NCBI RefSeq assembly: GCF_000026365.1
Contig: NC_012993.1
Coordinates: 868,001 to 932,000, forward strand
Source: Zygosaccharomyces rouxii
Taxonomy: Eukaryota; Ascomycota; Saccharomycetes; Saccharomycetales; Saccharomycetaceae
Length of the DNA: 64,000 bases
Direction of reading: 5' to 3'
The notes under the pieces are model-generated. The model made no database searches. It was not told the origin of the DNA and saw only the letters and a program-made list of their open reading frames with translations. Shown here piece by piece: positions 35,481 to 46,064 of the stretch. How positions within the stretch are numbered: position 1 is the stretch's first letter; each line of letters begins with the position of its first letter. The position numbers and the translations under genes were made by a program.

Positions 35481-35896
35481 GTTAAAGAATGGTTATTTGG
35501 TCCTCTCGAGAGTGTGAATTGAGTTCAACTCATCGGAGTTCTTAGCACTATTACATGTACATCATCAAATCTTCGTAAAGTACGACTAATATATACTATG
35601 AGGATATTTCACTATCCAATATTTGGGTATAAGGAGCACTTCAATAAAGAATCTGACCAGCTGATTCTATTGCAGATAGTTGGAAATGGTACTGGTAGTC
35701 TTCTCACTTAAATATCTCCTTGTCTCCATGATTTATGATGCTATAAAATGTAGGATGCGATGTAATTGAGAAATGGACCCATCATTCCCCTTGGAGGATG
35801 AATATCCACGGTTTATAGCACCTGCAATGATGAATTCTGGGGATAATAATGTTAAAAATTGGGTTGTTGTGTAGAAAAAAATTCATTTGCTTCCCA
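35481..35896. other. Intergenic region, ASP1 to QNS1
   Basis: About 415 bp containing the QNS1 promoter and ASP1 terminator (both genes on the minus strand). I see no further gene or clear motif. Confidence 0.4.
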
Positions 35897-37033
35897 TTAA
35901 CCACCATAGACACCACGGAATACATGCCTCGTTTCCTCCATGGTGTATTTCTTTGCCAGGCATAGTTGTAGAAGCATTCTACTCTTCTCTGGGTTCAAAT
36001 AACCTGATGCTATAATGTTGCAGTTAGACTTCTCGGTAGCCTTTGGTAAATTAGCGTTGGGAACCATACCATCCATAGCCCTCTTTGAGAAAACAATAGG
36101 GATATCTTGAGCCAAACATCTTTCATTGACGGTTTCTGGTAGAGTACCTGCCCCCAAAGCGGCAACGACCATACCTTGGTAGCGTCCAGCTGCTATGTCG
36201 ATCATTTCTGAATCCATCGCCTGGTGAGCGTATAAGATACAAACCTTGGGTAGCTTTGAAATGGGCGAACTGTCTTCTAATCTCAATTTAAATTTATGAC
36301 AGCCTAATGGTTTCGATGGCGGGTAATAATAGTGCACTTCGTTATTGAAGAAATTACCCAAATACCCCTGTCTAACGTTGAATGACTCTAGGGAATTAGC
36401 ATTAGTTTTGGTAATGTAGTAACCAGAGGAAATTTGGTCATTCAATGAAACGAGGACACCACGACCTCTAGATTTGGAATCTGATGCGATGCAAATAGCT
36501 TGGTACAGGTTCATAGGACCATCCGCGGATACACTAGTTGATGGTCTCATAGAACCTACAAATACAACCGGTAACTCTCCAAAATCGATGGTATTTTCGA
36601 TGAAGAATGCAGTCTCAGCCATGGTATCAGTACCATGAGTGATGACAATACCATCAAAACTTTGTAAAGAATCAGAGACAGCTCTGTAAATTTTGAAAAG
36701 AATCTCTTCATTTATGTCTTTAGAATCAACATTGCACAGCTGTTCGTATTCAATTTCGCATACACTCGAAATATCAGGGATTGATTCTAACAGTTCTTGG
36801 ATGGTTAAATCGACGTGGTATCCAGCAGTTTGCGAGGAAGATGCACCTTTGGAAGCAATTGTACCACCAGTACCAAGAATTTTGATTCTAGGTAGAGTAC
36901 GGTGCTGGTCTGGTTCACTGGCAGCCGCAACAGCAGCGGCTCTCTGAGCCTCTAGTTCAGAACTTTCAATGGTAAACAATGAATTCTCAGCATCAGGGCA
37001 TATAGTGGTGATCTCAAGCCTGTTGTTCACCAT
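35897..37033 (-). CDS. ASP1: Cytosolic L-asparaginase
   Basis: Hydrolyses L-asparagine to aspartate and ammonia. 378 residues (S. cerevisiae Asp1 381). Type-I/II bacterial-type asparaginase motifs: [12 protein letters not shown] with the nucleophilic Thr, and [15 protein letters not shown] with the second Thr-Asp pair. There is no signal peptide, unlike the secreted Asp3. The N-terminal 50 residues are Ala/Glu-rich. Placed between OSH3 and QNS1, whereas S. cerevisiae ASP1 (YDR321W) is near MRPL35, so this is again a YDR/YHR interleave. Confidence 0.95.
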   Translation of the reverse strand: MVNNRLEITTICPDAENSLFTIESSELEAQRAAAVAAASEPDQHRTLPRIKILGTGGTIASKGASSSQTAGYHVDLTIQELLESIPDISSVCEIEYEQLCNVDSKDINEEILFKIYRAVSDSLQSFDGIVITHGTDTMAETAFFIENTIDFGELPVVFVGSMRPSTSVSADGPMNLYQAICIASDSKSRGRGVLVSLNDQISSGYYITKTNANSLESFNVRQGYLGNFFNNEVHYYYPPSKPLGCHKFKLRLEDSSPISKLPKVCILYAHQAMDSEMIDIAAGRYQGMVVAALGAGTLPETVNERCLAQDIPIVFSKRAMDGMVPNANLPKATEKSNCNIIASGYLNPEKSRMLLQLCLAKKYTMEETRHVFRGVYGG

Positions 37034-37441
37034 TTTGGAAGATGACGTAGACTACTTGATGCTTTAAATATAAATAAAGATGACTATATGTCCAAGAATA
37101 CAACTTCTATAAGCTCTCCGAAGATATTTTCAATTACTATTCGATGAGATGAGATGCTCAGATTTTTATTTTTTTTTTTTTTTTTTTTTTCAATTTTATG
37201 CGTGACGGGCTTAAAAAATTTCAACAGATTTGAAGTGACAGAAAAAATGGCATAATAGGGCATCGCTCTGAGCAAATGCAAACATTCTAATTTTCTTATT
37301 TACATAATCATCAGGAACATGGTGAAAAATTACAATTGGATTTATACCTTAGCATTTGGTTGTTGTTGTTTTTTTTTTGTTTTTTTTTTTTTTATTCTTA
37401 TTCCTCATTACTATCATACTGTTAATTTTAATTCATCATTA
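37034..37441. promoter_or_regulatory. ASP1 upstream region with long T runs
   Basis: About 410 bp. It holds T22 at about 37169-37190, interrupted T runs at 37371-37393, and an 18-base stretch (37143-37160) that recurs exactly at 52121-52138 in the IPI1/RQC1 promoter. Confidence 0.5.
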
Positions 37442-40351
37442 TCACCATAAAGGCGTGATACTGGTCCAATCTTGACGTTTTCTTTTTTCCCAGTAGTTCT
37501 GTAGCCCATCAATAATTTGCCATTCATTTTTAGCAGTTTTCTTGAAAAACTGGGGTTTAACGTCTTCACCGCGTGTACGTCTCTCACGCTGATCCTTTTC
37601 CAATTTTAATTTTAACTTTTCAGCTTGATCAGTTCTACCCTCTTCATAAGCCCTTAAATCAGGTCTTAGACGAGAATCTGTTGGAGGTAGTTGGCCGTGT
37701 TCTAACTCTGTAATTTCGTTTAAATTTGAGGTAAAAACTGTAAACCCATACTTTTTCCTGGAATCTGGTACCAAGTCACCAACTTTCCAAATTGTCCTTT
37801 GTGTCTCATTTTCCCTTAGAGAATCCGTCCATTTTCCGGTAACTTGGCTCTTTTCCCGTTTGGATGATAGTATGTTAATGGTCAAATCTTCAGATCTGCC
37901 GCCAAACATGCCGGTATTCTTAAAAGCGACGGTCGCTTTTCCACCGTTAGAGGATTGAATCTCCAATTCGTTAATGGGCTCCACGTAACGTTCACCAGCG
38001 ATCAAATTTTTGAGCATTGTAGTAGGTTGGGCCCATTCGAAGGTCAGACCACTTGGTTTAAATTTTAAGTGAATAGTTCCTTCATTGTTTAATTCCATAG
38101 ATTTACCCCAAAATTTTTGAACTGGCGAAACGGTATAGCAGCATTCCCATAATTCATGTTCTGCATGGAAGGCCAACACCAACGGCTTGTGTGATACTTT
38201 TTCCGCAATTAGTCTATATCCTAAGTCCTCTCTTACCAATTCGAAAGTTTCTGCCAATAATGGTGTAAATGGTTTTCTTAGCACTCTAGTCTTATCCCTG
38301 TAAATAGAAAGACAAGAAACGGCAAAGGCAGATACGTATTGCAGACACTTTGAATTTTCTTCAGGATGACAGGCAGCCTCAGTGAGCAAATCTGCATATT
38401 CGAACATTTCAGCAACGGTTTGTAAAATGGTCACTGGTTCATTGACGGTCACTGGCATGGCAATAGAACTCAAATCCTTACCGACGTTTTTCCTCATGAA
38501 CGACAATATACTCGGTGGTGTAGTGTCCTGGGGGCGAACGTCGTTGCGACGCTTAATTTGACCTTTCCAGGGCAATGGATATAAATCCTTTTTCATACCT
38601 TGTTGATATTGATGTTCATCCTCCGCTTCAGTGGTGGTAAAAATGGGAATTTGTTCCGGTGAGGGACCTCTATGAGTCGAGGGTCTACTTTGTAGAGGGC
38701 TTCTATAAGTATGAGGTGGCTCTCTTAAAGAACTCCTTATGGCAGGTGACTCACTTAATGGGCTCTTCTCACGTTGAGCAACAACTGACAGTTTATGCTC
38801 AGAATCCATTGTTGAAGACAATGTTTCATTGGTATTCGCCTCTGTGTCGTCGACATCCAACATAATCACACCGCGTTCCATATTCTCTGTAGCATCAAAA
38901 TATTCGTCATTACTAAATAATGATAGCGTGGTAGCCTTGTGGTCTCTCATTTGCCTTGACAACTGTTGGTGGTCCTTGAAAAGAACATGGCCTTGTTGTA
39001 CAAATCTCGAAACTATCAATTCCAAATCACATAACTTTTGGTACAATTGATGTCCTGGTCGACTGGATGGGTTCAGGAGAGATCCCAACGATTCACCAGA
39101 ATCACTAGTTGAAGAAAATGCAGGTTCTTTGTTTTTCTCCTCGAACGATGAAGCGGTAGAAGTGCGTGAGAGCGGATGTCCCTTAGAATTATTTTGCTGG
39201 GATGCGTACAACAACGATTCCTCTTTACATTGTTCTACACGTTCTTGTAAAAGCTTTAGCTGTAGTGCGAATTCTTCGTAACTTTCATCTGGTAATGGGT
39301 TGTAGCTCAGATCCTCATCAAAATTTAGTCTGGAGGGTCTAGTGGAATTGAAAAGCTGCAATCCTTCAGAGCGTTTAGGTTCCTCAGGTTTTCCCTTTGG
39401 TGTTTGGTCTTCTTTTTTTAATGCCCTTTGAGAAAGGCAAGATTGTAGAGCGTCGACCCAAATTTTCCATGTGGAATTATCTATTGCTTTTAAAACCCAC
39501 AGTTCCATACCTGAGTCAATAATTATTAATCTATCCTTTTTATTTGCGCTCACAGTGGAAATACCAATTACAATTTCACCACGACACGTTTGATTCTTTT
39601 CGTTCAAGTGATAGAAAAGTGTACCATACTTATAGTCTAATGAGAAAAACCTCTTCTTAAACCCCTGATGCCTTTTTCTTCTTTTTTTGAAAAGATACCC
39701 TTGCAAATATCTTCCTTGTTCCACTCTTAATACATCATCTTTTTGTAAATTGACAAATGATGCCTGTGGCGGTAAGGCAGGTGATTGGGGGAAGCGCACA
39801 CTTCTTGCGGATTTTGTTTCTTCTTGATTGACTACGGCTGCACTGAACAGAACTTTTTTCTTTGCATTTTTAGAATAAGTATTGTCAAGCACAAATGCGT
39901 AGTAGTAATCGTTGTCCTTAACATTTAACAGTCCAGATTCTCTTTTATTTCCTGCTACTATACCAACGCTTTTAACAAGTTTAAATCCAGTGGTATTTAG
40001 CCTTTCCTGCAAAGGAATCTCTTGTGATTGTTGTTGGATGTTACTCAGAGTTAGAGATCTTTTGGGATCTTGAGGACTAGACACCGATTCTCCGCCTGAT
40101 TTTGTATCCGGAACTGCCAGACTGCTTCTGCTGTTGAGTGATTTAGTGGTATAGTCCAATAATGCCTTTGTATCAGGAGCGATGTGGACAGCACTGGGAG
40201 AATTACCATAGAGGCTCGATCTTGGTTTTTTGTAAATATCCAACTTGACAGATTTCTTCAACGGTTTAACCTGATATTCAATTTCATCCCCTTGAATCCC
40301 ACCTAGCCATCGAATCACAAATGATCGACTTTGGACGTCAATGGTCTCCAT
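37442..40351 (-). CDS. OSH3: Oxysterol-binding protein homologue Osh3
   Basis: Lipid-transfer protein at ER-plasma membrane contacts that regulates PI4P through Sac1. The start is the ATG at 40351 (METIDVQSRSFVIRW), matching S. cerevisiae; the frame runs nine codons further upstream without ATG. 969 residues: N-terminal GOLD-like region, PH domain at about 205-310 (YLQGYLFKKRRKRHQGFKKR), coiled coil, FFAT motif EYFDATE for binding VAP proteins (Scs2), then the ORD with KDLSSIAMPVTVNEP. The family signature EQVSHHPP appears as EKVSHKPLV, more altered than in S. cerevisiae Osh3 (SHRPP). Same order as YHR073W-YHR074W. Confidence 0.95.
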   Translation of the reverse strand: METIDVQSRSFVIRWLGGIQGDEIEYQVKPLKKSVKLDIYKKPRSSLYGNSPSAVHIAPDTKALLDYTTKSLNSRSSLAVPDTKSGGESVSSPQDPKRSLTLSNIQQQSQEIPLQERLNTTGFKLVKSVGIVAGNKRESGLLNVKDNDYYYAFVLDNTYSKNAKKKVLFSAAVVNQEETKSARSVRFPQSPALPPQASFVNLQKDDVLRVEQGRYLQGYLFKKRRKRHQGFKKRFFSLDYKYGTLFYHLNEKNQTCRGEIVIGISTVSANKKDRLIIIDSGMELWVLKAIDNSTWKIWVDALQSCLSQRALKKEDQTPKGKPEEPKRSEGLQLFNSTRPSRLNFDEDLSYNPLPDESYEEFALQLKLLQERVEQCKEESLLYASQQNNSKGHPLSRTSTASSFEEKNKEPAFSSTSDSGESLGSLLNPSSRPGHQLYQKLCDLELIVSRFVQQGHVLFKDHQQLSRQMRDHKATTLSLFSNDEYFDATENMERGVIMLDVDDTEANTNETLSSTMDSEHKLSVVAQREKSPLSESPAIRSSLREPPHTYRSPLQSRPSTHRGPSPEQIPIFTTTEAEDEHQYQQGMKKDLYPLPWKGQIKRRNDVRPQDTTPPSILSFMRKNVGKDLSSIAMPVTVNEPVTILQTVAEMFEYADLLTEAACHPEENSKCLQYVSAFAVSCLSIYRDKTRVLRKPFTPLLAETFELVREDLGYRLIAEKVSHKPLVLAFHAEHELWECCYTVSPVQKFWGKSMELNNEGTIHLKFKPSGLTFEWAQPTTMLKNLIAGERYVEPINELEIQSSNGGKATVAFKNTGMFGGRSEDLTINILSSKREKSQVTGKWTDSLRENETQRTIWKVGDLVPDSRKKYGFTVFTSNLNEITELEHGQLPPTDSRLRPDLRAYEEGRTDQAEKLKLKLEKDQRERRTRGEDVKPQFFKKTAKNEWQIIDGLQNYWEKRKRQDWTSITPLW

Positions 40352-41225
40352 TTCTTGACAACAATTGTCTCCGATCAAAGGAGAGGAAGAGAGGGCAGAA
40401 AACCAGTTCTATTTGAGAATCCCTCTCAGGCGATAGTAAAACCAATAACTTTCCAGTCACAAACTGAATACGAAGCCAATTGAAAGGAAACTTCAGAGAG
40501 TCTTCCCCTTATCCTAGTGTTTACAACTTTGGACTCTGTTGGAAATCGTTTAGAATAGGGTTTTGGTGTGCTTCTCTTTGACGTGAACGATTCATTGTTG
40601 TTCTAGCAAAAAGGGAGCCCTAAGTTCTGGAGTTAAGCCCTAAAATAAATCACGTGACAAATGGCACTTGACTATAATCTGTACAATTTCATCTTTGAGT
40701 GGTAGTGAGGACATGGCTAGGATACCATGATGGCAGTACTTAGGTAAGTATGGGTCCCTCGTATCTATAATATCTTCTCTGGTTATCATCTCGCCTGGTC
40801 CATCGTAGGTCACGTGACATTACACTTATCTGCCAATTTCAATTATAATCGTCTTACAAACTACAATACCATCTAAAATGATCCTGACTGTTGAACCAGT
40901 GGTTTGGTGGTCGTCTATAGAAGACATTGACCGCTTTAACGGTATAATATCCTCTTGTCTTTCGACGTCGGAGTGTCCCTATTAGGAAAGCGGCGACAGC
41001 GGAAGCGCATTAACCTTAGTATAGTAAAATTATAAGAATTAAAATAAAACCCAATTAAATGTTTCGAGTATCATCCGCTCCATATTCTTTTAGATGGTAG
41101 AGAAACTTGGGATATATAAATGGAGACTTAGTTGATGGTAGAGCAGTCTAAACACCTTCTCTTGTAACATTAAGAAATAGAAATCAGAAAAACCTATCTA
41201 ATCAAACAATACAAAATAAAAAAAA
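40352..41225. promoter_or_regulatory. OSH3/FDH1 divergent intergenic region with paired E-boxes
   Basis: About 870 bp. It contains two TCACGTGA palindromes (40650-40657 and 40810-40817), which fit Cbf1 or Pho4 sites, and a TATATAA at 41113-41119 about 107 bp before the FDH1 ATG. NOP10, which follows OSH3 in S. cerevisiae, is not here. I see no gene. Confidence 0.6.
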
Positions 41226-42482
41226 ATGTTTAGACTACCCCAATTATCTGCAAGAGTCGTAAGCGGTGTCTCTAATAGCACTGCAATGCGTTCTGCTAAT
41301 GTCGCCAAGAAATTCAGTTTTCCAAAGACTTTTTCCACTTCATCAACTAATATGGCGAAGGGTAAAGTTCTACTAGTTCTTTATGAAGGTGGAAAGCATG
41401 CAAAAGAACAATCTAAATTATTAGGTGCTATTGAAAATGAATTGGGTATTAGAAATTTTATCGAATCTAATGGGTACGAACTGGTTAGTACCATTGACAA
41501 GGATCCTGAACCTACTTCCAGGGTGGACAAAGAATTGAAAGATGCAGAAATTGTGATTACAACACCATTTTATCCTGCATATATCACTAAATCTAGAATT
41601 GATCAGGCTCCTAATTTGAAACTAGCAGTTACTGCTGGTGTGGGTTCTGATCATGTGGACTTGGATGCCGCCAATAAAAGAAATATTACCGTCGTGGAAG
41701 TTACAGGATCTAATGTCAGTTCTGTTGCTGAGCATGTTATGACGACGATTTTGGTATTATTGAGAAACTACAACGGTGGTCACGCTCAAGCAGTCAATGG
41801 TGAATGGGATATCGCAGGTGTTGCCAAGAATGAATATGACTTAGAAGATAAAGTTATTTCTACCGTAGGTGCAGGTAGAATTGGCTACAGAGTCCTGGAG
41901 AGATTGATTGCGTTCAATCCAAAGAAACTGTACTACTACGATTATCAGGATTTACCAGCTGAAGCCGTCAAGAGATTAAACGATGTGAGTCAATTGCTTA
42001 ACGGTAGAGGTGATATTGTGCAAAGAGTAGAGAGATTGGAAGACATGGTATCTAAATCTGATGTGGTTACTATTAATGCACCATTACACGAAGGTACTAA
42101 GGGTCTTTTCAACAAGGAATTGTTATCCCATATGAAGGAGGGTGCTTACTTGGTTAATACCGCTAGAGGTGCTATCTGTAATGCTCAAGATGTAGCTGAT
42201 GCTGTAAAATCTGGAAAATTAGCAGGTTATGGTGGTGACGTCTGGGATGTACAACCAGCACCAAAGAACCATCCATGGAGATCCATGAATAACAAGGATC
42301 AAATAGGCAATGCTATGACTGTCCATATCAGCGGTACTTCTTTGGATGCTCAACAAAGATATGCCGAAGGTGTCAAGAACATTCTACAGAGTTATTTTAC
42401 CAAGAAATTTGACTACCGTCCTCAAGATGTCATTGTAAAAGATGGTAAATATGCCACCAGGGCGTATGGTCAAAAGAAATAA
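41226..42482 (+). CDS. FDH1: NAD-dependent formate dehydrogenase with N-terminal presequence
   Basis: Oxidises formate to CO2 with NAD+. 418 residues; the D-2-hydroxyacid dehydrogenase-type core starts at M43 and aligns from there with the 376-residue cytosolic S. cerevisiae Fdh1 ([20 protein letters not shown]). Rossmann motif [14 protein letters not shown], active-site block [29 protein letters not shown], and [13 protein letters not shown]. Residues 1-42 have eight Arg/Lys, many Ser/Thr and no Asp/Glu, as in a mitochondrial targeting sequence. Two starts (41226 and 41352) could give mitochondrial and cytosolic forms. A TATA box lies upstream. In S. cerevisiae FDH1 is subtelomeric; here it is internal, at a synteny junction. 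Confidence 0.95.
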   Translation: MFRLPQLSARVVSGVSNSTAMRSANVAKKFSFPKTFSTSSTNMAKGKVLLVLYEGGKHAKEQSKLLGAIENELGIRNFIESNGYELVSTIDKDPEPTSRVDKELKDAEIVITTPFYPAYITKSRIDQAPNLKLAVTAGVGSDHVDLDAANKRNITVVEVTGSNVSSVAEHVMTTILVLLRNYNGGHAQAVNGEWDIAGVAKNEYDLEDKVISTVGAGRIGYRVLERLIAFNPKKLYYYDYQDLPAEAVKRLNDVSQLLNGRGDIVQRVERLEDMVSKSDVVTINAPLHEGTKGLFNKELLSHMKEGAYLVNTARGAICNAQDVADAVKSGKLAGYGGDVWDVQPAPKNHPWRSMNNKDQIGNAMTVHISGTSLDAQQRYAEGVKNILQSYFTKKFDYRPQDVIVKDGKYATRAYGQKK

Positions 42483-43003
42483 GTATATATATTCTTAAAT
42501 AGCTGAAGATTTGAAGGTAATTTTCAATTCATGTATCGATCTAGGGTTGTGAATCAGCTCGCCAGTAAGTTATATTTTAGTTAAAAGTACTGACCACCAT
42601 TTTTAAGATGTTTACCATTGCAGTAGATTCAAGGTCAGCGGGTAAAATGAAGAACTGAATTAAAGAGTTGATTGTATTATGTTGGAGGATGGTATTACTT
42701 GGTGTTGATGCGGTGCCCATATATGTCTTCCTGCTGATGCTTAGAACCCACTAACGAATGTGTTATATTATCCTTACTAATCACAGAATTTCATAAGTAT
42801 CATGAAGCTAGCTGTAGTCGAGTAAACTGAGATCAGAGAACCATTGAATGGCGGCTAATTCAAGTCCGTATTGTTCCCATCGGTATTGTTGTCATTTTAT
42901 CGGGTTTCTCTGTGCGGGTAAACCATCGAAGGGACCTTGATTCAGCACCTCATCTCAAGGCATACTGTTTAACCTTTAGAAACTTGAGGGTACTGGGAGG
43001 TCA
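42483..43003. other. Intergenic region, FDH1 to IRC3
   Basis: About 520 bp, same-direction genes. I see no ORF, tRNA or clear motif. Confidence 0.4.
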
Positions 43004-44956
43004 ATGTTTAGGCTTCTGCGACGTTGTTTGACATTTTCTAAGCCTCTTAGATGGTATTCACAGGCCGTACAACTACGTGATTACCAGCAACATGTCATTG
43101 ACAAGTGTCTCGAGAGCCTGAAAGATAATAAAAGACGTATAGGCGTTTCGCTGGCTACGGGTGGTGGTAAAACCGTTATATTTGCTAATTTGATCAAGCA
43201 ACTATCGCAGCAGACACCTCATAGAGCATTAGTACTTGTTCACCGTCGAGAATTGGTCCTACAGGCTGCTCAGACTATAAAGAAATTTATGCCTCTGGCA
43301 AGAATACAGATTGAGATGGGTAAGTACGTGTGTCAAGATGTGAAGGATTGTGATGTTATTGTTGCATCTGTGCAATCGTTGATTAGACGACTCGACAATT
43401 ACGAATCCACCGATATCGATTTAGTCATTGTGGATGAAGCTCATCATGCCGTAGCCAATTCCTATCTTCGAATTCTAGATCATTTTAAAAAGGACATTCC
43501 AGTGGTTGGATTCAGTGCAACATTTGAAAGAGCAGATCATAAGGCTTTGTCAACCGTTATGGATGAAATTGTTTATCATAAGGGGATCCTAGAGATGATA
43601 AATGACAATTGGTTATGTGAAGGCAAATTTACTACTGTAAAAATTGATGCAGATTTGAATTCTGTGGAAAGAGCATCGGGTTCAGATGATTTTAAACTGG
43701 ACCAATTATCTCGGGTTATGAATATTCCAGAGATTAATGGACTTGTATTGAAAACATATTTGCACAAGAGTAAAGAACAACCAGGTGGGTTTAATTCGAC
43801 ATTACTCTTTGCGGTGGATATAAAGCATGTGAAAGCATTGCATCACTTATTCGTCTCATATGGTATCAAGGCTGAATGCGTTACTTCTGAAACTAAGGCA
43901 AGAGAAAGGGATCAAATCATAGATAATTTCAAAAAGGGTGATGTTAAAGTGCTTATAAATTGTGGGATTTTTACAGAGGGGACAGATATGCCAGGTATAG
44001 ACTGCATCTTATTGTGTCGTCCTACGAGGTCACGTAGCCTTCTTGTGCAAATGATAGGAAGAGGGTTAAGATTGCATCATTCAAAAGACTTCTGCCATAT
44101 AATAGATTTTGTAGGTGCATCTGATATTGGAGTAGTTTCTGTACCCACTTTGGCTGGTATTGATAATTTCCAAGGAGATTTGGATGGTGCTACTCTGCAA
44201 GATTTACAAGAAATCAAAGAACAGATAACCGCCACCAAAAAGAAACATTCGGAAGTACAGAAATTGGAAAACGAATCATTTAACAATTGGATGAAAAACA
44301 AATCATGCTTCGATTTAACGCTGACTACATTCGAGAATTTCAAAAGTTTTTACAATCAGGAACATGGAGACTCCACATTGCCAACCGCTGGCACTAGCTC
44401 TGATGATTCCTTACTGAACTCTTCTCCTTATCCCTTTGTGAAATTTGCCAAAAACTCTTGGGGGTTATCGTTACTCAGTGGCCATCATTTAAGGATTTAC
44501 AAAGAGGGTATCAAGGCAACAAAGTTCAATTACACCTTGAAACTGTATCGCGAAATACCCATATACTTGAGAGATGTTACATCGACGAGGTATGTACCGA
44601 GAGAATTGCTTTCAACCGATAATCTGATGCAGATCCTGGGTAATGTTGAACAGGTTATATCAGATTTGTCAACTAGCAAGACTGGTGAAGGTCCTGTACG
44701 AAATTTTACTAAATTTGCTAAATGGAGAACTGATCCGGCTACATCAAAACAAAAATCCGCCATCCATAAGAAACTGACATCAAGATTGACCAAAAGATCC
44801 GATCTGATGGATTCATTGAACTCTGAGGACATAAAGCGCTATACAAGTGGCATGAAAAAAGGCGAAGCTGCAAATATTTTATTTGCCACCAATATAGCAC
44901 CTGTATACCCATTGGACTCGTTGCTAAGAGTCCTGCGATTCAAGAAGAATATGTAA
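43004..44956 (+). CDS. IRC3: Mitochondrial DNA helicase Irc3
   Basis: SF2 branch-migration helicase that maintains mitochondrial DNA in S. cerevisiae. 650 residues (S. cerevisiae 689). N-terminus is a short Arg-rich targeting sequence (MFRLLRRCLTFSKPLRWYS), then LRDYQQHVIDKCLE (Q-motif), Walker A GGGKT with K56, DEAH box at 144-147, SAT motif GFSATFERAD, and motif VI QMIGRGLRLHH. The C-terminal third is family-specific (KFAKWRTDPATSKQK). Orthologue of YDR332W; followed by SAM35 after about 140 bp. Confidence 0.94.
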   Translation: MFRLLRRCLTFSKPLRWYSQAVQLRDYQQHVIDKCLESLKDNKRRIGVSLATGGGKTVIFANLIKQLSQQTPHRALVLVHRRELVLQAAQTIKKFMPLARIQIEMGKYVCQDVKDCDVIVASVQSLIRRLDNYESTDIDLVIVDEAHHAVANSYLRILDHFKKDIPVVGFSATFERADHKALSTVMDEIVYHKGILEMINDNWLCEGKFTTVKIDADLNSVERASGSDDFKLDQLSRVMNIPEINGLVLKTYLHKSKEQPGGFNSTLLFAVDIKHVKALHHLFVSYGIKAECVTSETKARERDQIIDNFKKGDVKVLINCGIFTEGTDMPGIDCILLCRPTRSRSLLVQMIGRGLRLHHSKDFCHIIDFVGASDIGVVSVPTLAGIDNFQGDLDGATLQDLQEIKEQITATKKKHSEVQKLENESFNNWMKNKSCFDLTLTTFENFKSFYNQEHGDSTLPTAGTSSDDSLLNSSPYPFVKFAKNSWGLSLLSGHHLRIYKEGIKATKFNYTLKLYREIPIYLRDVTSTRYVPRELLSTDNLMQILGNVEQVISDLSTSKTGEGPVRNFTKFAKWRTDPATSKQKSAIHKKLTSRLTKRSDLMDSLNSEDIKRYTSGMKKGEAANILFATNIAPVYPLDSLLRVLRFKKNM

Positions 44957-45095
44957 TATTACTTAACGTATCTGCATTGTATGTATTCAACTTTTTTTCG
45001 GGGTGTTTTCATTCTAGCTCATCGATCGAATATTTCACCAATATACTACATAGAGAGTGCGAAATATAATCAAGCTATAGAACTTCTATTCTTCA

Positions 45096-46064
45096 ATGAC
45101 TATATTTGCTGTACCAGGACCAGTAAAGGCCCTCTTTGATCATTTCCCTCTACAGACTTATCCACCAATCTCTAAACGTGATGATGCTATGAATTATGAG
45201 TTTGCACAAAGAACATACGATTTCCAAGGTCCCAACGCTGTGCAAGATGATATCAATAATACCTTTACGCTGGGTGTCTACAATACATTTCAGGAATCTA
45301 GCTCAGACGTTGCTCTAGCGACAGATCCCTGGTGTCTGTATGCACAATTAGCACTGTGTAAGAAGAATTCGTTAAAGCTACCACAAGTGACTAGAGCTGA
45401 ATCAGGTAGACCGTCAAAACCACAACAGAAGATGGCACTTCTATCACCTTTAGCGACCCAGAACGAGTCTCTTCCCATTTTGGTAGAAGGTCATAACAAA
45501 AGATTCATCAGGTCAGCAGATAGTATTCAGGATACTTTGAAGAATAGAGCTGCTGAAGAACCTCAACAGTTGATGTACATTTCACTGCTAGACCATGTAA
45601 TATACGACTGTTGGATTACACAAGTTCTTTACCATTTGGACGACGATGATTTCTTAAAATTGTACTCATTTGAATCCTCTCCAGGGCGTAATAACTCATT
45701 GGTTCAACGGTTAGTTGTACAAAGCTTAAAATTGTCATTGATTAAAAGAAATGAGTTCCATCTTCGTCATAAAGTGTTGGCGAAAAACATGGAGTCTACA
45801 GCAGTGTCTTACAAGTCAGCAAGCTTGCTGGAAATAATGGGCCCCATTCTCGAAAGGTGTCAAAAAGTATTATTACAGTTTGAGAAGTTGCTCCAAGACA
45901 AACCATTCGTCAATTCTCCTACATATATGGAGTTGAAAATTGCAAGTTACATCCTATGTATCATGAATTTACCCGCCAACGTTCCTCTAAGAATTTTCCT
46001 CGAGGAACAATGCAAGTATCTTGTACATCATTCAAGAGCCATCTTGAACGGCTTAAAAAATTAA
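45096..46064 (+). CDS. SAM35: Mitochondrial outer-membrane SAM complex subunit Sam35
   Basis: Peripheral subunit of the sorting and assembly machinery that recognises the beta-signal of outer-membrane barrel proteins; essential in S. cerevisiae. 322 residues (S. cerevisiae 329). Conserved blocks are VPGPVKALFDHFPLQTYPPI, LGVYNTF, ALATDPWCLYAQLALCKKN, LPILVEGHNKRFIRS, EQPQQLMY-type segment (EEPQQLMYISLLDHVIYDCW) and YMELKIASYILCIMNLP. GST-like fold, no membrane segment expected. Neighbours match YHR083W (next gene STE12). Confidence 0.95.
   Translation: MTIFAVPGPVKALFDHFPLQTYPPISKRDDAMNYEFAQRTYDFQGPNAVQDDINNTFTLGVYNTFQESSSDVALATDPWCLYAQLALCKKNSLKLPQVTRAESGRPSKPQQKMALLSPLATQNESLPILVEGHNKRFIRSADSIQDTLKNRAAEEPQQLMYISLLDHVIYDCWITQVLYHLDDDDFLKLYSFESSPGRNNSLVQRLVVQSLKLSLIKRNEFHLRHKVLAKNMESTAVSYKSASLLEIMGPILERCQKVLLQFEKLLQDKPFVNSPTYMELKIASYILCIMNLPANVPLRIFLEEQCKYLVHHSRAILNGLKN

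Noticed and set aside
37084..37281. 65-codon minus-strand frame between ASP1 and OSH3
   Set aside because: Built on the T22 run (poly-Lys); no similarity and no start context.
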